Shown here: in pieces, positions 8,948-17,089 of the stretch
Numbering within the stretch: the stretch's first letter is position 1
Layout: the number at the start of each line of letters is the position of its first letter
Assembly (NCBI RefSeq): GCF_021129305.1
Contig: NZ_JAJOMB010000008.1
Coordinates: 186,001 to 250,000 of the forward strand
DNA from: Kineosporia babensis
GTDB lineage: Bacteria > Actinomycetota > Actinomycetes > Actinomycetales > Kineosporiaceae
Reading direction: 5' to 3'
DNA length: 64,000 nucleotides
Position numbers and translations under genes: made by a program
Notes under the pieces: generated by a model
What the model was told of the DNA's origin: nothing
The model's database searches: none
The model's input: only the letters and a program-made list of their open reading frames with translations

Positions 8948-9483
8948 TCATCACCAAGCAGCACATCCCCGACGTCGCGATCGTCGAGCTGGAGCGCCGC
9001 GAGGACGACCGCGGCTTCTTCGCCCGGACGTTCGACGTGGCCGAGTTCGAGGCCGCGGGCCTGAACCCGGCCGTCGAGCAGTGCAACATGTCGTACAACC
9101 ACAAGGCCGGCACCCTGCGGGGCATGCACTACCAGCTGGACTACGCCCCCGAGGTCAAGCTGATCCGCTGCGTGCGCGGCGCGATCGTCGACCAGATCGT
9201 GGACATGCGTCCGGACAGCCCGACCTACCTGCAGCACGTCTCGGTCGAGCTGACCGCGGAGAACCGCAAGGCTCTCTACGTGCCGGCGATGTTCGCCCAC
9301 GGTTTCCAGACCCTGGTCGACGACACCGAGGTGATGTACCAGGTCACCGGTAAGTACACCCCGGACGCCGAGCGCGGTCAGCGCTACGACGACCCGGCCC
9401 TGGGCCTGACCTGGCCGCACGAGGTCACCGTGATCAGCGACAAGGACAAGTCCTGGGCGCTGCTGGAAGGTGCCGCGAAGTGA
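8944..9483 (+). CDS. dTDP-4-dehydrorhamnose 3,5-epimerase-like cupin
   Basis: 179 residues from the GTG at 8944, which overlaps the previous stop. RmlC-family features are present: GTLRGMHYQ with the catalytic His, the DMRPDSPTY segment, and MFAHGFQTL with later Tyr residues of the sugar-binding jelly roll. Such enzymes epimerise C3 and/or C5 of NDP-4-keto-6-deoxyhexoses. In this operon the substrate is more likely CDP- than dTDP-linked, because the only nucleotidyltransferase nearby is a cytidylyltransferase. It overlaps the following gene by 4 bp. Confidence 0.85.
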   Translation: MIITKQHIPDVAIVELERREDDRGFFARTFDVAEFEAAGLNPAVEQCNMSYNHKAGTLRGMHYQLDYAPEVKLIRCVRGAIVDQIVDMRPDSPTYLQHVSVELTAENRKALYVPAMFAHGFQTLVDDTEVMYQVTGKYTPDAERGQRYDDPALGLTWPHEVTVISDKDKSWALLEGAAK

Positions 9484-10766
9484 TCATCGTCGACACCGCG
9501 CTGGCCAAGCGCGAGGCCGAGGGCAACCCGGTCCGGGTGGCCCTGGTCGGCGCCGGCTTCATGGGCCGGGGCTTCGTCAACCAGGTCGTGAACTCGGTTC
9601 CCGGCATGGTCGTGGCGGCCATCGTCAACCGCACCCAGGCCAACGCCGAGCGGGCGTACACCGAGGCCGGCGTGACCTCGTGGGAGGTCACCGAGACCGC
9701 TGAGGCGACGTCCAAGGCGGTCGCCGCCGGCACCCCGGTGATCACCTCGAACTACGCCGCGGTCACCGAGGCCGAGGGCATCGACGCGATCGTCGAGGCC
9801 ACCGGCAACGTCGAGTACGGCGCCCACGTGGTGACGTCGGCGATCGAGTTCGGCAAGCACGTGGTGCTGCTGAACGCCGAGGTCGACGGCACCGTCGGCT
9901 CCGCGCTGAAGGCCCGCGCCGACGCCAAGGGCGTCATCGTGACCGGCTGCGACGGCGACCAGCCGGGCGTCCAGATGAACCTGGTGCGTTTCGTCAAGAG
10001 CATCGGCCTCACGCCGCTGGTCTGCGGAAACATCAAGGGCCTGCAGGACGAGTACCGCAACCCGACCACGCAGGAAGGCTTCGCCAAGCAGTGGGGGCAG
10101 GACCCCCACATGGTGACCTCCTTCGCCGACGGCACGAAGATCTCCTTCGAGCAGGCGATCGTGGCCAACGCGACCGGCATGACGGTGGAGAAGCGCGGCA
10201 TGCGCGGTGCCGACCACCGGGCCCACGTGGACGAGCTGACCAAGGCGTACGACGTCGAGGAGCTCAAGGCGGCCGGCGGCTACGTGGACTACGTGGTCGG
10301 CAGCCAGCCCGGCCCGGGTGTCTTCGTCCTGGCCACCCACGACGACCCGAAGCAGAAGCACTACCTGAACCTGTACAAGCTCGGCGAGGGCCCGCTGTAC
10401 AGCTTCTACACCCCGTACCACCTGTGCCACTTCGAAGTTCCGCTGTCGGTGGCGCGGGCCGTGCTGTTCAACGACGCCGTGATGCAGCCCCTGGGCGCGC
10501 CCACGGTCGAGGTCGTCGCGGTCGCCAAGCGCGACCTGAAGGCCGGTCAGACGATCGACGGCCTGGGTGGCTACGACACGTACTCGGTGGCCGAGAAGGC
10601 TTCGGTCACCAAGGACGAGAACCTGCTGCCGATGGGTGTCACCGAAGGCTGCGTGCTGCTGCGCGACGTGGCCAAGGACGAGGTGCTCACCTACGCCGAC
10701 GTCACCCTGCCCGAGGGCCGGCTGATCGACCAGCTGCGGATCGAGCAGGCGAACCTCTTCGCCTGA
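9480..10766 (+). CDS. NAD(P)-dependent oxidoreductase with C-terminal SAF domain
   Basis: 428 residues from the GTG at 9480. The N-terminal Rossmann fold (VALVGAGFMGRGF) and the central GCDGDQPGVQMNL region resemble homoserine-dehydrogenase-like reductases. The C-terminal ~80 residues (VVAVAKRDLKAGQTIDG, LLPMGVTEGCVLLRDV) form a SAF domain, the module of sialic acid synthases and FlgA. Proteins of this build recur in O-antigen and exopolysaccharide loci and are often misnamed FlgA. The reaction is unknown; reduction or oxidation of a keto-sugar intermediate made by the three preceding enzymes is the simplest idea. Two terminators follow. Confidence 0.75.
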   Translation: MIIVDTALAKREAEGNPVRVALVGAGFMGRGFVNQVVNSVPGMVVAAIVNRTQANAERAYTEAGVTSWEVTETAEATSKAVAAGTPVITSNYAAVTEAEGIDAIVEATGNVEYGAHVVTSAIEFGKHVVLLNAEVDGTVGSALKARADAKGVIVTGCDGDQPGVQMNLVRFVKSIGLTPLVCGNIKGLQDEYRNPTTQEGFAKQWGQDPHMVTSFADGTKISFEQAIVANATGMTVEKRGMRGADHRAHVDELTKAYDVEELKAAGGYVDYVVGSQPGPGVFVLATHDDPKQKHYLNLYKLGEGPLYSFYTPYHLCHFEVPLSVARAVLFNDAVMQPLGAPTVEVVAVAKRDLKAGQTIDGLGGYDTYSVAEKASVTKDENLLPMGVTEGCVLLRDVAKDEVLTYADVTLPEGRLIDQLRIEQANLFA

Positions 10767-10780
10767 TCTGCCGATCGAGA

Positions 10781-10808
10781 CGGCCCCGGACCTTCTGGTC
10801 CGGGGCCG
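10781..10808 (+). terminator. Strong hairpin terminator after the CDP-sugar operon
   Basis: A perfect 12-bp GC-rich stem (CGGCCCCGGACC / GGTCCGGGGCCG) with loop TTCT, followed by TT, 15 bases after the stop. Confidence 0.8.
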
Positions 10809-10836
10809 TTCTGGTGTGCGGTAAAAGGGCTTTCAG

Positions 10837-10886
10837 AACTGAGGACGTCGGTGGGCACCTGGCGCCCACCGACGTCCTCAGTTTTT
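10837..10886 (-). terminator. Terminator for the GH26-like gene
   Basis: A perfect 20-bp stem with a 7-nt loop. Its base reads AACTGAGGACG on the plus strand. The T-run at 10882-10886 is on the plus strand and an A-rich base flanks the other side; it abuts the stop codon of the minus-strand gene, so it can serve both directions. It belongs to the shared-base terminator family. Confidence 0.75.
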
Positions 10887-12720
10887 ACTCACCGAAGAGC
10901 TTCTGGAACTCCTTGCCGGCCTTGGGCATGCTGTCCAGCCGGTGGTCACCCTTGTCGCCCACGTCGACGTCGAAGTAGATCTGGTAACCGACGTTGTTGC
11001 GCGGGTCGTCGATGAACTTGTGCATCTGCTCGATGAAGTACGGGTTGTCGCCCCCGCCGTGACCATCACCGACGCTGCGGTCCCACAGCCCCCACTCGGG
11101 CAGGGACAGCGGCTTCTTCTTGGACTGCGCGAAGTTCGACCAGAAGGACAGGCCGTAGGTGGCGTCCATGACGGTGGCCCAGGCCTGCTCCTGGTGCGCC
11201 ACCCGGCAGGCGGCCTTGCAGCCGCTCGGGTAGGGGTAGCTGTTCTCCGCCCAGGAGATGTCGTAGACGTCCACCCCGATGTAGTCCACGTACTTGTTGC
11301 CGGGGTAGTACAGCGTGGAGTCGTACGTCTCGCCGCCGTTGTTGACGTTCCAGTCGAACTTCAGGTTCTCGGCACCGGGCACCGCGCGCATGGTGGTGAC
11401 CACGTTGCGCCAGTACTTGATGAAGTCCTCCCGGTCCGAGGCCTTCGGGTGCCAGGGCCAGTTGACGTTGAACTCCCAGCCCAGGCGCAGGATCGCATCA
11501 CCCTGGCCGTAGGCGACCAGGTTCTTGGCCAGACGCTCGAAGTGCCGGTCGTAGTCGCCGTCGGCGCCCGCGGCCAGCGTGGCCGTGCTGTCCCGGGTGG
11601 GCAGCATGGCCACCGCGAAGACCATCTGGTAGTCGGTGTTCTGCCAGGTGTTCAGCATGTACGTGGGCGCCGCGATCTGTTCCCAGTTGGTGCGCTGGGA
11701 GTAGTCCATGGCGTAGGTGGGCTGACGGCCCAGCCAGCTGCCGAACGAGTTCACCGACGAGGGTGAGGTGCCCTTGTACACGCCCAGGCCCACCTTGCCG
11801 GCCGCGCCGGAGGTGGCCGGCTTCTCGGTCTCCTCGGCCTTGGGCTCGGCCGCCGGGGTGGTGGCGCCCGCGGCCGGGGTGACCGGAGCGGTCTCGTCCT
11901 TACCCCCGCCGACCAGTGCGTACGCAATGCCGCCGACGACCAGGAGGACCACCATCACGGCAGCGATCAACGGCAGACGCGGTTTGCGGCGTTTGGGCTG
12001 CCGGAACGACTGGGGCTGCTGGCGCGGGGGTGGACCGGTGCGGCTGCCGCCGAGGCTCGGGAAGCTGGCCCCGTTCCCGGGAACCCGCTTTCCGTCGCCA
12101 GAGGCCCAGCCGAGATCGGGGGCCTCGGAATCCATATCGAAGAAACTCGGCCGACGGCCCTGGATGTTGAGGCTTTTTGCGTCCTCCCGCTCGTCGCGGG
12201 ACCGGTCCGGGCGCTGGTCGTACTCGTCTTCCGGCTCATTGCGGCCAGGAGCGACGATCGCCTTGATCTTTCCGGAGGCGGTGGTCAGCGGAGCGATCGC
12301 GCGGAACCGGGTGCGGGGCCCCTCCTGCTGCTCGCCCTCGGGGCGCCGGTTCTCGTCCTCCCGGCGGGGGCGGCGGCCGGCGAAACCGCGGGCCGGGCGC
12401 TCGGGGAACTCGTCCTGAGCCTGCCGGTCGAGGCGGTTCTCCAGGGCGTACTCGTCAGGGGAACCACGCTGCGCCGAGCGCGGTTCGCCGTACCCCTGCT
12501 CATAGTTCGTTTCGTAGCCCGGCTGATACCTGGAGTCGTCACCGGTTTCGAGGCCGGGCCGGTGCCCCTGCTCGTAACCGTCGTCGTACCGAGAAATTTC
12601 GTACTGGTGGTCCTGGGCGGCGGCGCGCCGGCCGTCCCGGTCGTAGGGCGGGCGTGCGGGCGATTCGTCTGCCGGATCCTGGCCGTACGGGTGCGACGGT
12701 CTGACAGGGTATTCAGGCAT
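10885..12720 (-). CDS. Membrane-anchored GH26-like glycoside hydrolase with disordered N-terminal arm
   Basis: 611 residues from the ATG at 12720; a longer frame exists to 12780. Residues 1 to ~245 are charged, Arg/Asp/Gln/Tyr-rich and predicted cytoplasmic and disordered (RYDDGYEQG, YQPGYETNYEQGYGE). One membrane helix follows (LIAAVMVVLLVVGGIAYALV, about 247-270), then an Ala/Pro/Thr linker and an external catalytic domain. Likely acid/base Glu is in ILRLGWEFN (~415) and nucleophile Glu in LSLPEWGLW (~541), the clan GH-A pattern seen in beta-mannanases of GH26. It may trim, cleave or release the nascent polysaccharide outside the membrane. A closely related short paralogue lies directly upstream on the same strand. 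Confidence 0.8.
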   Translation of the reverse strand: MPEYPVRPSHPYGQDPADESPARPPYDRDGRRAAAQDHQYEISRYDDGYEQGHRPGLETGDDSRYQPGYETNYEQGYGEPRSAQRGSPDEYALENRLDRQAQDEFPERPARGFAGRRPRREDENRRPEGEQQEGPRTRFRAIAPLTTASGKIKAIVAPGRNEPEDEYDQRPDRSRDEREDAKSLNIQGRRPSFFDMDSEAPDLGWASGDGKRVPGNGASFPSLGGSRTGPPPRQQPQSFRQPKRRKPRLPLIAAVMVVLLVVGGIAYALVGGGKDETAPVTPAAGATTPAAEPKAEETEKPATSGAAGKVGLGVYKGTSPSSVNSFGSWLGRQPTYAMDYSQRTNWEQIAAPTYMLNTWQNTDYQMVFAVAMLPTRDSTATLAAGADGDYDRHFERLAKNLVAYGQGDAILRLGWEFNVNWPWHPKASDREDFIKYWRNVVTTMRAVPGAENLKFDWNVNNGGETYDSTLYYPGNKYVDYIGVDVYDISWAENSYPYPSGCKAACRVAHQEQAWATVMDATYGLSFWSNFAQSKKKPLSLPEWGLWDRSVGDGHGGGDNPYFIEQMHKFIDDPRNNVGYQIYFDVDVGDKGDHRLDSMPKAGKEFQKLFGE

Positions 12721-12897
12721 GACCTGGCACCGACTCCCGGCCCGATTCGGCACCATTTGACGGGCCGCCGGAGCGGTCACCAGGCGCGCAGGAGTAAAGG
12801 AGGGTCACGCCCAGAGAGTGTAATCGGTTCTCTGTGCGTCCGCTTCGCCCTTTGCGTCCCTACTGAAAACAACACAGCGGGTGAGCAGGCGACTCCT

Positions 12898-14001
12898 TTA
12901 CTTCGCGAAAAGGGAACGGAAAGTCTCCCCGGCCTCCTGATAGGTCGTCATCAGCTTGTGCGGGCCGTCGTGGCCGTTGAACTCGAAATAAGCCTGGTAG
13001 GCGACGCCGTTGTCCGGGTTCGCGATGAATGCATGCATCTGCTGCAGGTAGTAGGTGTTGAGCCCGCCGCCGTGCCGGTCCTCGCGCTCCCACAGACCCC
13101 ATTCCGGCAGGGTGAGAGGTTTTCCGCGGTGCCGGGCGAAGTCGGCCCAGAACTCCAGGCCGCGCTTGCCCCCGTAGATCGCGTTCTCCCACGCCCGTTC
13201 CTGCCGGTCGGAGCGGCAGTCGACGTCACAGCCGTCCGGGTAGGGGTAGGTGCGCCAGGTGTACGCCACGTCGTAGGCGTCTACCCCGATGTAGTCGACG
13301 TACTCGTCGCCCGGGTAGTACTCCACCGCGTCGTACTTGTTCTTGCCGTTGTTGGGGTTCCAGTCGAACTTGAACTCCTGGCCGGGCACCGAGCGCATGG
13401 TGTCGGCGATCTGCCGCCAGTAACCGATGAAAGCCGCCGTGTCGGGCGTCGCCCAGCGCGACGTCTCCAGGTTGAACTCCCAGCCCAGCCGCAGGATCGC
13501 GTTGCCCTGACCGGCCTCGACCAGGTTCTGCGCCAACTGCCGGTAGTACTCGTTGTAGGCGCCGGTGGCGCCGTTCGCGACCGTGGCCGAGGCGTCGTCC
13601 TCAGGCAGCAGGGCGATCGAGTACGACGGCTGGTAGCCGGTGCCGCTCCAGGCCTCGATCATGTACGCCGGGTCGGCGATCTCGTCCCAGCTGGTCCGGC
13701 TGGAGAAGTCCACCACCACGTCCAGGTCGGCGCCGAACCACTCGGCGAAGGCCTGCGCCTGATCCGGCTCGGTACCCACGAACACGCCGTTCTTCAGCGG
13801 CGGCACGGTGCGCTCGGGGATCGGGCCGGACAGCGCCGCATCTCCCACCGGGTCGCGCTGCCAGAGCCAGTAGCCCACGCCCGCGGCGACCGCCAGCAGC
13901 ACCGCGAGAACGCCCGCCACGAGGGCGAACAGGCGCAGTCGGCGCCGGCGCCGGGCGACCGCGCGCGGCGGCCCTCCCGTTCCTCTGGTGAGCTCGAGCA
14001 T
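12898..14001 (-). CDS. Membrane-anchored GH26-like glycoside hydrolase, short paralogue
   Basis: 367 residues. A short Arg-rich cytoplasmic start (ARRRRRLRLF) leads into one helix (residues ~23-47), giving a type II membrane topology. The external domain is collinear with the larger neighbour: ILRLGWEFN (~174), FDWNPNNGKNKYD, YIGVDAYDV, LTLPEWGLWER (~296), ending in TYQEAGETFRSLF. It is a duplicate of the 10885-12720 gene without the long disordered arm. Both carry the two catalytic glutamates, so both are probably active, perhaps on different linkages or at different stages. Substrate is unknown; mannan-type or mixed-linkage beta-glucan backbones are the family's usual targets. Confidence 0.8.
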   Translation of the reverse strand: MLELTRGTGGPPRAVARRRRRLRLFALVAGVLAVLLAVAAGVGYWLWQRDPVGDAALSGPIPERTVPPLKNGVFVGTEPDQAQAFAEWFGADLDVVVDFSSRTSWDEIADPAYMIEAWSGTGYQPSYSIALLPEDDASATVANGATGAYNEYYRQLAQNLVEAGQGNAILRLGWEFNLETSRWATPDTAAFIGYWRQIADTMRSVPGQEFKFDWNPNNGKNKYDAVEYYPGDEYVDYIGVDAYDVAYTWRTYPYPDGCDVDCRSDRQERAWENAIYGGKRGLEFWADFARHRGKPLTLPEWGLWEREDRHGGGLNTYYLQQMHAFIANPDNGVAYQAYFEFNGHDGPHKLMTTYQEAGETFRSLFAK

Positions 14002-14134
14002 CTGGCTTCAGGCCGTCCGGATCTGGAGTGAGCAGTGACCTATCAAGTCTCAGCGTCACCTTTGGCCGGAAGCCGGTCAACCGTCACTCAGCCGCAGCTC
14101 AGGTAGGCGGCAGCTTCTGCCAGCAGCGCGCAAA

Positions 14135-14176
14135 CGACGGACGGCCACCGGGAGGTCTCCCGATGGCCGTCCGTCG
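14135..14176 (-). terminator. Hairpin terminator after the Wzz/CpsD-like gene
   Basis: CGACGGACGGCCA pairs with TGGCCGTCCGTCG, with an inner CGGGAG/CTCCCG stem. On the minus strand the hairpin is followed by TTTG. It lies 12 bases beyond the stop of the gene ending at 14189. Confidence 0.75.
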
Positions 14177-14188
14177 AAACTGTCCTGC

Positions 14189-15865
14189 TCAGCGTCGGCG
14201 ACCGCCACCGCGGCCACCGCTGGAGCCACCCGAGCGGGTGACGTCGTTCCAGGGCAGATCCGCGTCTTCCGGACGCCCGCCGCCGTAGTTGCCGCCGCCC
14301 TGCGGGGCACCGTAGCCACGGTCGTCCCCGCCCAGGGCCGGGAAACCACCGGAGTCCTGACCGCTGTTGATGATCGGCAGCCCGCGCGGCGAGGTGTCGT
14401 ACATCCGGTTCGGCTCGGCGCTCATCGCGGCCCGCTGCCGGCGACGGCTGTTGGTCGTGTTGGGCCGGCGGATGTGGTTGACCAGCAGGCCCGCCACCGG
14501 GATGCCGGCCAGCCGGCAGCGCCGCTGGAGCTCCTCGAGGTCGGCCGGGGTGGTCGCCTCGTCGAGCACCACGACCGCGGCGTCGACCTGACCGGCCAGC
14601 ACGAACGAGGCCGAGGAGGCGGGCAGCGGCGGGGCGTCGATCAGCACCAGGTCGGTGTCGTCCGGGAGCTGGTCGAGGATGGCCTGCACGTCGGGCACCG
14701 GGTGCCCCTGGACCGGCTGGAGCACCTGCAGCCGGATGATCCCGAACTGGGCCCGCGAGGCGGCCTTGCGCTCCACCGCGTGGCCCAGGTCGATCCGGCC
14801 CTGGGCCAGGTCGTGCAGCGGAACCCGGAGCACGCCGTGGTCGGCCTCGGACTGCGGGCGCACCGTGTCCTCGATGTTGAGCAGGAACACCCGGCGACCG
14901 TGGTCGGCGGCGGCCGCGGCCAGGTTCAGCGCGGTCAGGCTGGAGCCGGCGCCGTCGTGCGGGGCGGTGATCAGGAAGACCCCGGGGGCGGTGCCACGGA
15001 TGTAGTCCAGACCGACCGCGGCCATCCGGTAGGCGTCACCGGGCTCGGAGTAGGCGGCGGCGATCGCGTCGTCGGCACCGATCCGGCCCCGGTCGGGGAC
15101 CTCGCTGAGGACCGGGGCGCCGAAGATCGCGCTGGCCTCGTTCGGGCCGACCTTACGCCGGGAGAAGGACTGCGTGTACAGAGCGTAACCAGTACCGGCG
15201 ATCAGGCCGATCAGCGCCAGGATCAGCGCGTTGCGCAGCGGCTGCGGTGAGGAGGCCGACTCGGGTACGTCGGCGAGCTGCACGTTGTTCACGCCGTTGC
15301 CGTAGACCGCGGCCGCGGCCTCGACCGCGTTGCGCTGGAGGACCGAGGTGCCGGTGGTGTCGTCGACCTGCTTGACCTGGGCGGCGACCTGGGCGGTGCG
15401 GACCTTCTGGTAGGCCGCGACCACCCCGTCGACCGTGGTCTTGGCGAGCGCCGCGGAGGAGGCGGTGGCCTCGACCGTGATCACCGAGGCGTCCTCGGAC
15501 GAGGTGACCGCGATCTCCTTGTACAGCTCGCGCGTGGTCACGCCGGGCAGCGGGGTGTCGTCGATCGCCGTCTGCAGCACCTCGTTGGTGGTGAGCAGGA
15601 CGGTCTGGTTGGCGATGTACCGGGCGACATCGTTCTGCGGCTGGTCGACCAGGGGCTGGAAATCGCCCTGCGCGCTGATGAAGATCTTGGACTCGGCGGT
15701 GTACTTCGACGACTGCACCGTGCTCAGCCCGACGCCCAGCAGAGCCGCGACCACGACGCAGGCCAGCACCACCCAGCGTTCCCGCACGATGGCGTTCACC
15801 AGGCTGGGCGCCTCTTCCGCGGCCGAACTGCCATCGGCCTGGCGCGCCGCCAGAATGTCCTGCAC
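14189..15865 (-). CDS. Wzz-type chain-length determinant fused to CpsD-like ATPase lacking the Walker A lysine
   Basis: 558 residues from a GTG with AGGAGG upstream. An N-terminal Wzz domain spans two membrane segments (VVLACVVVAALLGVGL and ALILALIGLIAGTGYALY). A cytoplasmic BY-kinase-like ATPase domain follows. Its P-loop reads ITAPHDGAGSSLTAL near residue 303: the GKS/GKT lysine is absent. The Walker A' Asp cluster is replaced by LLNIED, while a Walker B-like LVLIDAPPLP is kept. The tail is Gly/Arg-rich with a few Tyr (MYDTSP, GYGAPQGGGNYGGG, GGRGGGRRR). Normal relatives control chain length by ATP-dependent tyrosine autophosphorylation; this copy is probably a scaffold or regulated by other means. 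Confidence 0.85.
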   Translation of the reverse strand: MQDILAARQADGSSAAEEAPSLVNAIVRERWVVLACVVVAALLGVGLSTVQSSKYTAESKIFISAQGDFQPLVDQPQNDVARYIANQTVLLTTNEVLQTAIDDTPLPGVTTRELYKEIAVTSSEDASVITVEATASSAALAKTTVDGVVAAYQKVRTAQVAAQVKQVDDTTGTSVLQRNAVEAAAAVYGNGVNNVQLADVPESASSPQPLRNALILALIGLIAGTGYALYTQSFSRRKVGPNEASAIFGAPVLSEVPDRGRIGADDAIAAAYSEPGDAYRMAAVGLDYIRGTAPGVFLITAPHDGAGSSLTALNLAAAAADHGRRVFLLNIEDTVRPQSEADHGVLRVPLHDLAQGRIDLGHAVERKAASRAQFGIIRLQVLQPVQGHPVPDVQAILDQLPDDTDLVLIDAPPLPASSASFVLAGQVDAAVVVLDEATTPADLEELQRRCRLAGIPVAGLLVNHIRRPNTTNSRRRQRAAMSAEPNRMYDTSPRGLPIINSGQDSGGFPALGGDDRGYGAPQGGGNYGGGRPEDADLPWNDVTRSGGSSGGRGGGRRR

Positions 15866-16156
15866 GCGTACTCCTCCTGGTCGCGAAAATTATTGCCGGC
15901 CCGCAGCACCCCCCGTAGTGCGGCCGAATGGGTCAAGTGCCCCGCAGCCGGATGGGTTCCTCTGCATTGAGCCACCCGGTATCCGTGCGACAGTCTGTCA
16001 CGAACGCCTAGCCTGAGCGGCAGAGTTGCGCAGCCTTGGGCTGTATCGCCCCGATGATTGCGACGATTGGACCCCAGCCGGCCACACAGGGCCATCGGGC
16101 TGTTACGTCGTGCTCATCAAGCACCACACGGCAAGCCGGTTCACAGGAGGAATGAC

Positions 16157-17089
16157 GTGGAGTCAAGCGCCCAGGACGGCGCCGTACCTGCTTACGAGCT
16201 GATCATGGTCAGCTACAACAGCCGGTCACAGATCGAGGGCCTGCTCGCCGGGCTGCCCGCCGACATCCCGCTGGCCATCATCGACAACGCCCGGGGGGCC
16301 GACGGCCTGCGGGAGCTGATCAGCGGCCGCCCCAACGCCCGGTACCAGGAAGGTCCCGGCCAGGGCTTCGCCACCGCAGCCAACATCGGTGCCCGCAGCA
16401 GCGCCTACGACTATGTGATTTTTGTCAATCCGGACTGCCGCCCGACGGTCACCGGTCTCGACGCTCTGGTCTCGATGCTGGCGGCCGAGCCGAACATCGC
16501 CTCGGCGGCGGCCACCACGGTCTCCGGCGACGGAACGGTGGAGATCGGCACCGGCGGCTGGGAGCCCACCCTGCGCCGCTCGATCGTCCATGCGGTCGGC
16601 CTGCACAAGGTCGCCCCGCAGGCCGGCCTGTTCGCCCGGCCCCGGCCCTACCTGCCGATCAAGGTGGACTGGACCACCGGTGCCTGCATGGCCGTGCGGG
16701 TGAGCACGTTCAAGGATCTGGGCGGGTTCGACGAGCAGTTCTTCGTCTACAACGAGGACGTGGCGTTCGGCCGGGCGGTGCGCGAGTACGGCATGACCCA
16801 GGCGCTGCGCACCGACGTGCTGGTGCAGCACGCGGCCGGTAACTCGGGCGCGCCCTCCAAGGAGATGCTGCGCCTGCGGGGGGCCTCGATGGCCCGCTAC
16901 GTGGCCCAGCACAACGGCCTGGAGACCGCGCGCGGCATCCGCCTGGCGCTGACCTTCGGCTACGGCGTGCGAGCGCTGGCCTCGCTGGCCAAGGGCAACC
17001 GGGGCCGGGCCCAGGAGCACTGGAGCTACGTCCTCGGGATCACCAGCGGGCGGGCCAGCGTGGCCGGCCGGACGGTGACCAGGGCGTGA
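16157..17089 (+). CDS. Glycosyltransferase family 2
   Basis: 310 residues from the GTG at 16157, with TCACAGGAGGAA upstream; a longer frame starting at 16058 lacks a ribosome site. The GT-A fold is recognisable from IMVSYNSRSQIEGLL, the FVNPDC motif in place of DxD near residue 95, TGACMAVRV, and FDEQFFVYNEDVAFG with the acidic ED pair. It resembles rhamnosyl- and related transferases. It probably adds one residue of the polysaccharide repeat on the lipid carrier. Its stop overlaps the GTG of the following polymerase-like gene, so the two are translationally coupled. Confidence 0.87.
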   Translation: MESSAQDGAVPAYELIMVSYNSRSQIEGLLAGLPADIPLAIIDNARGADGLRELISGRPNARYQEGPGQGFATAANIGARSSAYDYVIFVNPDCRPTVTGLDALVSMLAAEPNIASAAATTVSGDGTVEIGTGGWEPTLRRSIVHAVGLHKVAPQAGLFARPRPYLPIKVDWTTGACMAVRVSTFKDLGGFDEQFFVYNEDVAFGRAVREYGMTQALRTDVLVQHAAGNSGAPSKEMLRLRGASMARYVAQHNGLETARGIRLALTFGYGVRALASLAKGNRGRAQEHWSYVLGITSGRASVAGRTVTRA

